From positions 28,454,555-28,518,554 of the forward strand of contig NC_057789.1 in the NCBI RefSeq assembly GCF_014905175.1: a stretch of DNA of 64,000 nucleotides, written 5' to 3'. The notes beneath the pieces were generated by a model that did no database searches, was not told the DNA's origin, and was given only the letters and a program-made list of their open reading frames with translations. The DNA is from Aphidius gifuensis. Lineage: Eukaryota; Arthropoda; Insecta; Hymenoptera; Braconidae. The position numbers and the translations under genes were made by a program. This document shows, piece by piece, positions 11,505-23,344 of the stretch (positions are counted from its first letter, which is position 1; each line of letters begins with the position of its first letter).

Positions 11505-13174
11505 TTACTTATCATTAGCTGTTTCAATGGCAATACCACGAAGAACTTCAATAGCCAAATTTGGATAATCCTTTTCCAAATTTCGAAAATCATTTGACTT
11601 CAACAACGATCCATGATTTTTAAAAAATTCAATGATAAATTTTTTAAATTCTTCAGTACCATGTAACTCAGCAATGATCAATGTTTTAACAGCATTATCA
11701 ATTTTAATATTTTTATATAAAATTTCTTCACATAAATTTCTCAATCTATCAATTTGATATTTGTGTGATGCTGCCATCAATGCATCAACATGTAAATCAA
11801 TTTTAGATGGTGCTTTATTTGTATATACAAATTCTAATATTTGTAATGCAACATCAAGTTCAATGTCATTTATTTTAATGACATTGTCATCAGCATCAGC
11901 ATCAGCATCAGCTTCTTTAATAATATCTTTATCAAACATTGCTGTAAACACTGGACTATGAACAGACAATATCATCTTATGTGCTTTTAATTGTATTTAA
12001 CTAATATCACTACTTCAACATCTTCAAATTTTCATTTTAAAAATTAAATGTTTTAATTTTTTTACATGTTGTTGATGTACCAGTCATAATTCCAACTTCT
12101 AATAATATTGTCAATGTACCATCTGGTAAAATATAAAATATATCATTTTTGCAAATTTTGATATCCATCATCTGGTATTCCATCCTTTGGGTTTTTATTA
12201 TCATTATTTAAAATTGATAATGATATTGTAACACGTTTTGAATTATTTGCTGATTTTTTATAATCAATTAAATGTACTTTTAATGTTAACATAGCAGCAC
12301 CAGCATCATAACGATAATTTGATGATAAATCAATACGCCAATTATATTTTTCTTCATTATCAGATGTAAATATTGATGACTCAAGATGTTGTCCATCATT
12401 TTCAATACGATATTTAAAATTTTTAATTGACCAAATGTAACTTTCTTGTTTAATAATTGTATCAGTCTCACACCAAAGTTTTGGCTCAATAATTGTTGAT
12501 GTTTTTTGGGTGTTGTTAGTATCATTATCATCATTATTATCAACATTATCAACAACAGCATCATCATTTGTTTTTATTGATGGTGTAAGTTTACTTGATA
12601 TAACTGGTGTATTCGTGGCAACAGTTGCTGTATTTAGCTTTGAATTATTTGTTGATGCAAATTTTGATGATGAAGCAGTTGATGTGTATCTTGTTGATGA
12701 ACCATTCCAAAGATATTGAAACTCTGGTGATGTTACGGTTGGAGAAATACGCCATGGTACAGAATCAGTTGAATTTAAATATTTTGAAAAACAAAAATCA
12801 CCAAAACCTGGTACTGTTGGTAGTGAGTTGTCAATATTTGATGGAACAAATGTATTTGAAGTCATTGAAAATGATTCTTTAGCAGGTGATCCATAAGTTG
12901 GATCAAATAAATTTGTTGTTGATGATCTTTTTTTTGATGATTCAAAAAATATATGTGTTGATGAAGAATTTGGATTTTCATTTGTTAAATTTGCAGTGGT
13001 AGTTGATATAAAAGGTTGATGAGTTGATTTATTTGAAAATTTTGAATCAAATATTGGTGAATTTATTGGATTTAATGGTGTTGATGCAAAAGTTGGTTTA
13101 CTTTCACCAAAAAGTGGTACTGGTGATCGTCTTGATGAACAATTTGCAAATTCAACTGCTGGTTTTAATTCCAT
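11505..13174 (-). pseudogene. MATH-BTB (SPOP-like) gene broken by frameshifts
   Basis: Family role: substrate adaptors of Cullin-3 ubiquitin ligases. The gene starts with a Ser/Thr/Asn-rich N-terminus of about 230 residues (from 13174). A MATH domain follows (ESYIWSIKNFKYR... about 12460-12150) and then a BTB domain (KAHKMILSVHSPVFTAMFD, about 11990-11700) with the helical region after it, ending in TAA at 11505. The pieces lie in different frames. The MATH frame stops at about 12145, while its natural continuation (ILPDGTLTILLEVG) is in another frame at about 12130-12090. The BTB opening (KFEDVEVVILVKYN, about 12040-12000) is in a third frame and stops just before KAHK. So at least three frame changes separate the MATH start from the intact BTB. 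I see no splice pairs that would remove them. Either this is a pseudogene or the assembly has indels here. The N-terminal extension is unlike SPOP, which starts almost directly with MATH. Confidence 0.7.
11889..11912 (-). repeat. Hexanucleotide repeat in BTB coding sequence
   Basis: Four perfect ATCAGC units (+ strand) encode an Ala-Asp dipeptide run inside the BTB domain, in a loop that is short and acidic in SPOP-type proteins. Probably polymorphic in length; because the unit is six bases, changes keep frame. Confidence 0.85.
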
Positions 13175-14056
13175 TGTTGATGAATCAATTTTTAAGCTTG
13201 AAAAAAATAATCAAATAAATCAATTATTATTTTATATCAAATATTTTATTTATTCATTCATTTTGATGAATAATATTTTGAGATTTTTATCAATATCTTA
13301 ACCTACGAAAATGTTTCATATATTTTAACAAAACAATATGTAATTATTAATTATTAATTGTTGACTTACCAATAATATATTTATCAATTGTTTGATGAAA
13401 TTAATATGACAATTTTGTACAAGGAATTTTATCTTTTCAATTTTTTTTTTTTTCAAGACAGAAGAACGTCCAGGCACAATGAAAAAAAAAAAAAACAAAA
13501 ACACAGAGGAATCTTCAATCTCCCTTCCCCTAATTTTATTCATACACTTTGATGACAAAAGAAAATATTTTCAATTTTTTTATAAATATTTTAATATTAA
13601 ATTTTCAAGAGATTAAAAATTTTTTTGTTTAATTATTTATTATTAAATGTCTAGAAAATTTATTTATAATAACTGCAATTTTACAGTTATTTTTTTCAAA
13701 AATTTCAAAATATTTTTTATTATTATTTTTTTTATTGTAAAAAGCCGACAACTACCGATGGCCACCGACAACAATGCACCTTTAACTGTGTGAGTGTCAG
13801 AGTGTGTGTCACTGTTGTGTCACGTTGAGTTGTTCATATTTTAAGATTAAATAAGACGCATATAATAATATTTATTAATATACAAATAATCTAAATAAAA
13901 AAACATTAAAAAATATAAACAACGTGTATTAAATAGTCAGTGTAAAAAAAATAAATTTATAAATTTATCAAAATATATTAATACAAAATTTAAATTTATA
14001 ATTTTTGAGGTTATATTCAGTTGTATACATTTGTTAATTGAATAATAATTATAAAA
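13175..14056. promoter_or_regulatory. Head-to-head intergenic region, MATH-BTB (-) and Nup62 (+)
   Basis: No coding sequence supported. The block 13740-13850 is markedly richer in G+C and holds GCCGACAA (13744-13751) and CCACCGACAACAAT (13762-13775), plus a GTGTG/GTCAC-rich run. This is the probable Nup62 promoter/5' UTR start, about 250 bp upstream of its ATG. A TTTTTTCAAG acceptor just before 13199 on the minus strand suggests that the MATH-BTB gene once had an upstream exon. Confidence 0.5.
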
Positions 14057-15745
14057 ATGAATTTTTCTGATCCCTCAAAAACTGGTCAACCAGGTGGAAT
14101 ACAATCCACAACACCAGGTAAAAAGAAAAAGATGAAAAAAACATTTAAGTTTATAAACAATAAATTAAAATTAAATATTTGTTGTTATTATTGTTGTTTA
14201 AATTAGGATTTGGAGCTGGTACAAATGATCCAAATAAACCACTTGGTGCATTTTCTATGCCTTCAATGCAAAATCAAGCAAAACCTGGTGGTTTTACATT
14301 GGGTTCAACACCAGCACCGGCATTTGGTTCAACACCAGCACCAACATTTGGTTCATTAGGCACACCAGCAACATCAACACCTGGAGCTTTGTCATTTGGT
14401 GCTACACCAATGAATCAACCATCTACACTTTCATTTGGCACAACACCAGCAGCATCAACTGGTGGTATATCATTTGGCATGAATACAAATACACCAGCAA
14501 CAAGTTTTGGAGCAATGAAAATGCCAAGTTTAACAACAGCAACACCAAATACAGCACAAGGCGGATTGTCATTTGGTACACCAAAAACATCAACAACAAG
14601 TGGTTTTACACTTGGTGGTACAACAACAAATACTGGTACAACTCCAGCACCAGCATTTGGCTCTTTACCAACACCAGCATCAACTGGTTTTACACTTGGT
14701 GGTGGTGCAACACTAACAACAACAAATCCACCAGCCCCAGCAGCAACAACTGGTGGTGGTATTAGTTTTGGTATGACAAATACATCAATAGCACCAACAA
14801 GTATACCATCAACTGGTTTAACATTAAGTACACCAGCTTCAATTGCTCCAACATCTGCTACATCTGGATTTAGTTTATTATCAAATACAACAACAACAAC
14901 AGCAGCAGCAACAACAACAACCACAACAACTTCTGCAACACTTGGATTTTCTTTGACTGGTAATACTGCATCAACAGCAGCTTCAACTGGATTTACAACA
15001 AGTACTGCAGCTGTTACTTTACCAAGTACTGCTAATACTGCACCACCACCAACAACACTTGGAAATGTTACAACGTAAGTTGGTTATTAATTAATTTAAA
15101 TTAATTATAAATGATTAATTATTATTTATTTATTTTAGTGTTACACCATCATCAAATAGTGGACAAAGTAATTCAATAAATTTTTGTCAACTTGAAGAAT
15201 CAATAAATAAATGGACACTTGAATTAGAAGAACAAGAAAGAGCATTTGTTAATCAAGCCACACAAATAAATGCATGGGATAAATTATTAATAGCAAATGG
15301 TGAAAAAATTGTAACATTAAATGAAGAAGTTGAACGTGTTAAAGTTGAACAACAAAAATTAGAACATGAACTTGATTATGTTGTTGGACAACAAAAAGAA
15401 CTTCAAGATTGTCTTATACCACTTGAAAAAGAAAATTCATCATTATCAGTATCTGATTCAGAGCGTGTTTCAACATATAGATTAGCTGAAAATCTTGATA
15501 CACAATTAAAACAAATGTCAGAAGATTTAAAAGAAATTATTGAACATTTAAATGAAGCTAATCGTGGACAAGATTCAAGTGATCCAATGGTACAAATTGG
15601 TAAAATTTTAAATGCACATATGAATAGTTTACAATGGCTTGATCAAAAAACATCAATAATTGGACAAAAAATTCAACAAATTGATCAATTACATCAAAAT
15701 TATCGTCAAGAAAATGAAAGAAGTTTTAGTCTTGCATATAATTAA
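14057..15745 (+). CDS. Nup62: Nucleoporin Nup62 (central channel FG nucleoporin)
   Basis: Component of the Nup62-Nup58-Nup54 complex in the central channel of the nuclear pore. Three exons: 14057-14117, 14207-15074 and 15139-15745, all in phase, giving 511 residues, similar to other animal Nup62 proteins. Residues 1 to about 310 are an FG-repeat domain of Gly/Thr/Ala/Pro with many SFG, AFGS and GFTLG units. The last exon encodes the conserved NSP1-type coiled-coil domain (NFCQLEESINKWTLELEEQ... to ERSFSLAYN), which assembles with Nup54 and Nup58. The ATG at 14057 starts MNFSDPSKTG and the first intron falls inside the first FG unit. The FG exon is rich in ACA codons and long Thr runs (about 14890-14935). 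Identification is firm from the C-terminal domain plus the FG repeats. Confidence 0.95.
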
Positions 15746-15792
15746 TTACAAAAACTCCAAAATCTAGTTTATAACATCAATCTTGTATTTTA

Positions 15793-15798
15793 AATAAA
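15793..15798 (+). terminator. Probable poly(A) signal of Nup62
   Basis: AATAAA 48 bp after the Nup62 stop, in the 106 bp gap before the convergent Hus1 stop. The reverse strand also has AATAAA directly beyond the Hus1 stop, so the two 3' UTRs must be very short or overlap. Confidence 0.5.
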
Positions 15799-15851
15799 TA
15801 AATTTTTCTTTTTTTTTTTACTTATTAAATATTAAAATATATAAAATTTAT

Positions 15852-16862
15852 TTAAAAACTAATACCTGGTATAAAATAATTAATTTTAATATTATTTTGT
15901 AAATTAACATGTAAGTATAACATTTGTTCATGTAATATATTACATTGTACACTATCAGGACGTACAGCATCCCAAGCTAAAAACATGATGAATCTTTTGA
16001 TATCAATAGTTGCTGTTATTTTATCTTGATCAGTTGTATTGTCTTTCCATACACGAAGATCACGAAAATGTGTTGCAACAGTTGCTTTATTTGTTTCACT
16101 TTTAAGTATCAACATGCCATTATTATCAGCAACAATACCTAAATATGGACTCATGTTTTTCATTCTTTCAACAACATTACGTATGTGTTTCATTGGTGGT
16201 AAATCAATTGTTATCTAAAAGACAAACCAGAAAAATATATATTAGTTAAACAGAATAAATAGTCAACTGTTGTTGTTATTTCTTTGTCAAGTAAATTTAC
16301 ATCAAAAGCTGGTACAGATGGTGTTTTATATGATGGCCATTCTTGTCGTGGTACCACTCTTATTGGTACATCATGAACACACTGCCAACAATCAGTTATT
16401 GCTGGTATTTCAATGTCCAATGTTAAACATGGTTGTTGTTTATTTGTCAATTTAATTGTAACACTTGTTGCTGCTGTTTTTAATGTTGTTAAACTTTTTG
16501 ATAACATCAATGTATCAACTTCAAGGTATATCAAATTTTGTTCTACATCAGCACCAGACAATGAGTATTGATTGAAAAAATGATTTTTTGATAATACTGC
16601 CCATACTATTGGATTCATGTCATCCAAAACAGTAAAACATATCTCATCAATACTCATTATCATAACACAAAGTTTTGACATTTTTGATATTGCATTTACG
16701 ACATCTACAATAAACATTAAATTTTAATATTATTATTAAATAATTATTATTTATTTATAATTTATTTAATTTGTCAAAGGTTATAAAATTAAAATTGATA
16801 AAAAACTTACTTGTAAAATCTCGCATTGCCAATGTCTCTGACATTCTGCATTTAAATTTCAT
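15852..16862 (-). CDS. Hus1: Checkpoint clamp subunit Hus1
   Basis: Subunit of the Rad9-Rad1-Hus1 (9-1-1) DNA-damage sliding clamp, loaded at damaged DNA to activate ATR signalling. Three exons: 16862-16811, 16704-16268 and 16214-15852, in phase, giving 283 residues; human HUS1 is about 280. Characteristic stretches are MKFKCRM at the start, NHFFNQYSLSG, NLIYLEVDTL, IKLTNKQQPCLTLDIEIP, HDVPIRVVPR, VVERMKNMSPYL, ATHFRDL and the terminal INYFIPGISF. The second intron is only 53 bp with a weak GTTGAC donor; without removing it the frame stops early, so it is needed. No damage to the gene is visible. Confidence 0.94.
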
Positions 16863-19800
16863 TTTTATAAATTAATTTTAATTAATTAATTAACAAATTA
16901 ATATCCAGATTTTGTTTACACTTTTTGTTTATTATGATTTCAAGCTGTCTTTTTGAGAGAGTGAGAGAGAGATTTTGTTTTTGTTTTTTTATTTTTTTTT
17001 TTTGATGATTTTTGATTTTTTTGATTTTGTTTTTGATTTTATTTTATTGCTTTTTTTGATTGCTTTGTCGGCATTTGGTGTTATCGACATTTTTAAAATT
17101 AATATCTAAGAATACCGTTAGAGGTCTGATGAACTATGGAAAAATTGTAAAAAATTATTATTATTGTCGTTGGTCCCTTGTAGTCCCTTGCGACCTTGTG
17201 GTTGCTGGTGTTGCTGGTGGTTCCCTCCAATTTTAATCTTCAATGATGAGAAAGTTTTGTCAAGTTTTGTCCTCTGATTTATTGTCATCTCATTTTATTT
17301 TTTTATAAAATTAACCATAAAAATTAAACAGTATTTTCAAGTGAATAATAAAACCTACATATTGTTGATAAAAATATTTAATTGTTGAATAAAAATCGTA
17401 ATACTACCGGCAAAATAAAAAAATTGTTTGATGAAAGAGAGAGAGAGAAAGTCACTCCAAGGGCCATTTTGTGTTAAAAAATTGACTAAAATTTTTTTGT
17501 TAAATGATTTTGAAGATGTCACCAAGAAGTAACTGGTCAAGGCAATATTCCTCCGACAACATCAATAAATTAAAAAGGTAACAAATTAACAATAATTAAA
17601 AAAAAAAAAAAACAAATTACAACCTGTTGCATGAAAAAATATAAATTTATAAAATAAGCTCCCTCAAGTCATTTGTTTATAATTAATAATTTTTTTTTTT
17701 TACATTCAACAATTGAATTATTATTGTTGTTATTTATTCCCCCTAGCAATAAATAAAAAAATATAATTTTTATAAAAATGTATTATAAATAAAAAGAGCA
17801 GACAACCTGTTTTTTCTCCTCCAACAAAACAACAAAACAGGCGGGAGATAAATTAACAAGTTTATTGACAATTTAATTTATTTATCAACAATTAAATAAC
17901 CCCCTTATAACAACAATTATCTAATCAATTGAAAATATTTTTTTTTTAATAAATAAAAAATTTATTTAAATAACTATAATGAAAAATTAGCGAAATGACA
18001 AAAACGGAGTAACAACAATCATTTGTTTTTTATTATTTAATAATAAAAAAATTTTTTTAATAAATGACAATTATTTAAGAGATGTATATAATTTAAGATT
18101 AAAATAATTGACAAAAGGCGATGTTTCAATAAACCACATACACGCGTGCCGTCTGTATAATACTTTCTCAAAAAAAAAAAAAAGAAACTTACAAAAAGTT
18201 GTATAAAAATTTTTCCCTTCTTCGAGGGTCCTATCGATGCAGCCTAGATATGTGACAGGTGGTAAAGACACGTGGCACACGAAGTCCAATACATATATGT
18301 ATTATCAATATCATGATGATGACGATGATGATGATCATCATGTCCTCCTTTTCTTCATCATTGCCTTGCTGGTATATTATTTCTTGACTCTCTTGCTCAC
18401 TCAATAGCATCCGGGCTATTCGTCTTAACCGTATAATATTATTTTTCTTACGTATTACAATTCCACCCCATCATCACCACCACCACTGACATCACATTCA
18501 TATATTTTACAAGAATAAGATAGTATCCTTGGAAAATTTTATACAGGGGTGGATTTGAACGCGTGCTGCCAACAACAGCTGCAGCTATAACATAAATAGC
18601 CATGAATCTATACAAAAAAAAAAAAAAAATTCAATGTGTTGTCTCTTTACACTATTTTTTTTTTTTTTTACTTTAAAATGCAAATAAAATAAGACACCGA
18701 GTAGAGCCTTTACATGTGATGACAATTTATCATTTACATTAGAAATAAAAATATGACAGTCATTGCAACTGGGTACATCAAAGAATTTTTATTTAAAAAA
18801 AAAATAAAAAAAATAATAATTATCCTTGAAATATCGAGTATCCTGAGGAAGTTGAGTTTTTTGATACATCTAGAGTATCCTTATGGTACCTCATGGTTTC
18901 CCGCATCGAAAATTTAAACTTGAAATAAAAAAAAAAGAGTTAAAAAATTCTAGGCCTCCCTGAAAGTAATAAAATCTCACGAATATAACATGGTACCTAA
19001 TATTTGTGTTGAAAGAAAAAAAAAATTATTATATAAAATAATAAACGCACAGCTATATGGTAACAAAATCTTGTAAAAAAAAAAATTTTTGATTGTTGTC
19101 GTAGATCATATTACATGGTGGCTTCAACAAGATCCAATGATTAACAAAAAAAAAAAAATCTATAAACAAAAAGGATTAATTAATTTAAAAAATAAAACCC
19201 TGTAAAATATGCTGTGATGACGTCAATTTTTTTAGGCGGCAAATTCTGCCTAGCAACACATTCAGATAAAAAATACAAGAGTTTAAAGTAGCACGTGGTG
19301 GACCACACTATAAAAATAACAATAAAAAAATAAATAATAATAAAGTTTGAAAAAAAATAAAAAGACAAGATAAAGAAATTAAAAATAAAAGGAAAAATTT
19401 TTGTATTTAATTTTTCTTTTTATATAATATTAATAATAATAATATTTATATGATAGTTAGCTAATATATATTAATTTGATGGATTTTTGAAGGGGGTTTA
19501 AAATGCCGGATGGTTTTATCTGTGTTAACATATACCAACAAATTAAATACATGTGTATAAATCCCAACAAGTCATTGAAATGCTGTCGCTACTCGATGAG
19601 ATTTAATGAGTCTCAGAAGTATATAAGTGATTTTTATTATTTGTTGTTATTATATTTTATTATTATTATTATTTTTTTTTTTTATTTGGACTTGATGATG
19701 GGATGGGCTTGGCTTGGTTACACGAGTATATATTTTTTCGTATACATATCACATAATTGTATGCAGGAATTTCGCGAGTTTTTTGTGTTGGTCCTGGGGC

Positions 19801-22800
19801 GCCGTGGTCTCTTCAGTTCTCTTCCTATATATCACATGCATAATATATATTTTTTTTTCTTTTTGTGTGTATGGGTTTTAATCATTTATATGTGTGTATA
19901 TTAAAAATAACTATTCAACAAATAACTAAACTTAATTTCGTGTCAATTCCTAGAAATGAGCGGTCTTCTCTTTCAATGGTCTCACTTTGAGGTAGAAAAA
20001 TTTAGAAAAAAAATATAATAATCTATTTATCATGATTATTAATTTATTTAATTTTATAGAAATTTTTTTTTTCAATTCATAGCCAATTGTTGTAATGATA
20101 ATTTTTTTTTTTTTTTATAAAAAATAACATTTAAAATGTATTTTTGATTTTTTAATTTGATAAAATATTTTGGAGTATTTGAAAGGAAAATTTAAAAACA
20201 ATAAATAATAAAAAATTGTATTGTTCATTTATTGTTGTATTTTAACGAAAAAAAATTTAAACGTTAATGTTGGTGAATTGCGGTCAAATAACATGGTACT
20301 TGTCGGCTTTTCATGGGCTGTAATATATTTTTGTATTTTTTATTTTTGTTTTGTTCTTTTGAAGTTCACGAGAACCGCGATTTTGTGTATACCATAGTAA
20401 CCACCACCACCAACAATATTATAAAGAGAGAAAAAGAATCGAGTGAGCTTGTGAAACCCAGCGATTTTTAAGTTTGGAATGCAAGTGGGACCTCCGCGAG
20501 AGCCATCGAGTTTCGAGGCTGATGCAGCAACAAACACACTTTGGTTGCTGGGCCAACGAATAAACCAGTGAGCCAAAATACAACAAAATAAATAACAAAT
20601 TTATATATACCATACAGCTAAATCTATAACATAATATTATTTAAAATTTATCTACTTGCTCAAATAATTTTATCAACATCATCATCAACCAAGTTGATAA
20701 TTTTTAATTTTTTTTCATTAAATTAATGTGCATGTAATTATTTAATTGAAAACAAATGGGGAGAATTAAAATAGTTGAAAAAAAAAATTATATAAACTAC
20801 GAAGATTTAATGAGGAGAATAAGACCAACGCGTTGTTGATGTTGTTGGTGGTGACTTTGCACACCACCACCATCATCATCATCAACATCACCAAGTGCAA
20901 ATGAAAATTGTGATTATTCTTGGACTAGCACTTTTAACTTGCTTGCTTTTATTTTGTTGGCTAAAAATATATTTTACCCAAGTGAATATAAAATTTTTTT
21001 ACTCAAAAATAAAAATTTATTTTTTTTCTATTTAAATTTATACAAATTTAATTATTTAAGATAAATATTTTAAATTATTCTTATTTGTAATTAATTTATA
21101 AATATTCAATAGCTTCGTGAATTTTTGAATTTTATAAATTTTATAAAGAAAAAAATAATTGATTAATTTTAAAATAGCAAAAATTATTTTTTTTCAATTG
21201 CTATTATTATTATTCATTATTTAAACAAAAAAAAATTAATATATAATAAGTTATTATTATTAAATTATTAAATTATTATATTAAATTATTATATTATATT
21301 ATTAAATATAATAATATAATATTATATTATATTATTATATTATTAATAATAATAATATAATAATAATAATTTATTATTAATAACAACAATTATAAAAAAT
21401 TGTTTATAATTAAAAAAAAACATTTTTATATATATAATTTTCTTTTTAATATCTTACTTAAAAAATATCTATAAATTACTTCAAAATATTATCCATAAAT
21501 TAGCCTTATAACAACCACATTTTATCAAAATATAAATAAAAAAATATACGCCCCTGTGACACAAACAAACTCCTTAAAGCCATAAGACACTTATAAAAAT
21601 TTATTAAAAACAGCATGCATTTATCCATCGACCCCCTAGCTTTAATTCAAAAAAATAAAAAAAAATAATAATAAAAAACAAGCACACTCGCTATTAGAAA
21701 ATCCAAAAAAAAAAAAATAAAAAAAAATCATAAACAACCCCAAAAATAATTTAGAATAAAGGGTTAATATTTTTCTATTTTCAATCAAACTAAAAGTACA
21801 TAAATCATCCCTCCATAATTTCGTTAAAGCTCGGTAAATTCTCGGTTAAATTCGTCCACATTTTACCCTCTTGAAAAAATATAAAAAAAAAATACATGTA
21901 CTTAGATGACTATCTTTTTCATATTGCCTGTCTCTTTGTCTCTATATCTATCGGTCTTTTTCCTGCATTTTATATTTTTTTTTAAATATTTTTTTTTATA
22001 GTGTTTCACAGTCTCCATGCGGTCGACAGGCCCAGACCTTGCTATCGCCGCCAGAATACCGCCCCCCACCCTTTGGCTTTAGACCCCGTTTTATTTTTTT
22101 TTTAAATATATATCTGTGTTGTTGTACATATACAACTATACAAGTATTAAATTTGTGTGTTTCCCCTGGCTTTGGCTGGCACCCAATATCCCAACTTCTA
22201 TTTCATCAGTCAGTTGATTCCTAACCCTTAGTCGAAAACGAGCTAGCGTTCTAACGACTCCTCATCTTCAGTTATTGTTATTTTTTTATTATTTTTTTTT
22301 TTCCATTTATTCCTTACTATCCTCTTTTCCTAACAACAATAATTTCCATAATTTATTTAAACAAATTAAGTATTTTACAAAACCAAGAGGGTTGATTAAA
22401 TAACACTATCAATTTAATCTGTTGAAAGATAAAAATACAATATTTTTTTGTGATTCATTTTGGAGTATATTGGTCCATTGCAGCTGAACAAATTTAATGT
22501 TATATTTTTGTACAGTTATATATTAATCTCCCTTTATATTTATCATAAATACGCAAGCGCGTCAATTTGACGCCAAGGGGTGGATAACAAAATACATTGT
22601 TGGAAATAAAAAAAAAAAATTTATAAAAATCGATAGTTGAATGTGGCGTCTAAAATATACAACATCTACTAAAAATACTCATAATTTTAATACAACAAAT
22701 TACTCCAAATATCAACAATAAAATATTACAACAATAAAAACAACAACAACATCAACAAAAATAATCAGAGATTAGTGAAGTTTTTTTTTTTTTTTAAATT

Positions 22801-22814
22801 TATCAAGAAAAACA
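16863..22814. other. 6 kb gene-poor interval upstream of Myb
   Basis: No gene recognised on either strand. Open frames here (for example 19503-19904) are low-complexity Tyr/Phe/Ile strings from AT-rich DNA. Visible features are a GAGAGA run at 16954-16972, a TTGTCGGC motif at 17066-17073 just upstream of Hus1, ATG/CAT trinucleotide runs at about 18311-18342 and 20865-20890, and an extreme A+T stretch of TTATTA/ATATTA units at about 21240-21380. Blocks with higher G+C at about 17160-17240, 18220-18560, 20450-20560 and 22010-22260 could be regulatory or untranslated exons, but I cannot tell. Confidence 0.5.
21240..21380. repeat. ATT/TTA/ATATTA low-complexity tract
   Basis: About 140 bp made almost only of TTA, ATT and ATATTA units, on both strands equally. 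No coding potential. Confidence 0.8.
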
Positions 22815-23344
22815 AAGAGAACGTTTGACCGCGTGTGTGTGTGTACATAGAATATACATGTGCCGATGTTGAAAAAGAGTGGGAGAGACATGATGATGAT
22901 GACGACGATTGTTGTGTTGTTGTGAAAAACTTGAATCAGTGTGTTCTTTCGTGTATTACTGATAGCTTCAACGTTGCTCGCGTGTCAAAATAATAATAAT
23001 AATTAAACAAAATTAAACAAAAAAAAGTAAATATTTATATAAAACAACTTGTTAAGTACTTGAATTAAATATTAATTAACAATTATAATATTTTTCAAGT
23101 GTTTTAAAAATGTATAAAGTTGAAATGAATTTTTATTATTTTATTTAATGTTGAGTGTTTGCAAGACGACTATTACATCATGGATATAGTGTAAAAAAAA
23201 AAATTAATTAAATTACAAAAAAATATACTTGACCTTTGTATGGAAATTTATATTTTTATATATTATTATTATTATTATTACTGAGTAATCATAAACAATT
23301 ATTGAGGTAAAAAAATTTATTAGAAAAAAAAAAAAAAAAAAAAC
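22815..23344 (+). promoter_or_regulatory. Probable Myb promoter / 5' UTR
   Basis: A block of higher G+C (about 22815-22995) with a GTGTGTGT run, GA-rich sequence and ATGATGATGACGACGA lies 350-530 bp upstream of the Myb start codon, followed by AT-rich leader. Position and composition suggest the transcription start region; no TATA box can be picked out against the AT background. Confidence 0.35.

Noticed and set aside
14415..14924. 169-codon antisense frame in Nup62
   Set aside because: Val/Gly/Pro-rich shadow of the ACA/GGT-rich FG repeats on the other strand.
18541..18580. Possible minus-strand tRNA T-arm (GGATTTGAAC)
   Set aside because: The stem bases do not pair, and no anticodon arm or acceptor stem can be drawn around it.
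19503..19904. 133-codon open frame on the plus strand in the gene-poor interval
   Set aside because: Made mostly of Tyr/Phe/Ile/Cys from AT-rich DNA, with no domain, splice context or coding-like codon pattern.
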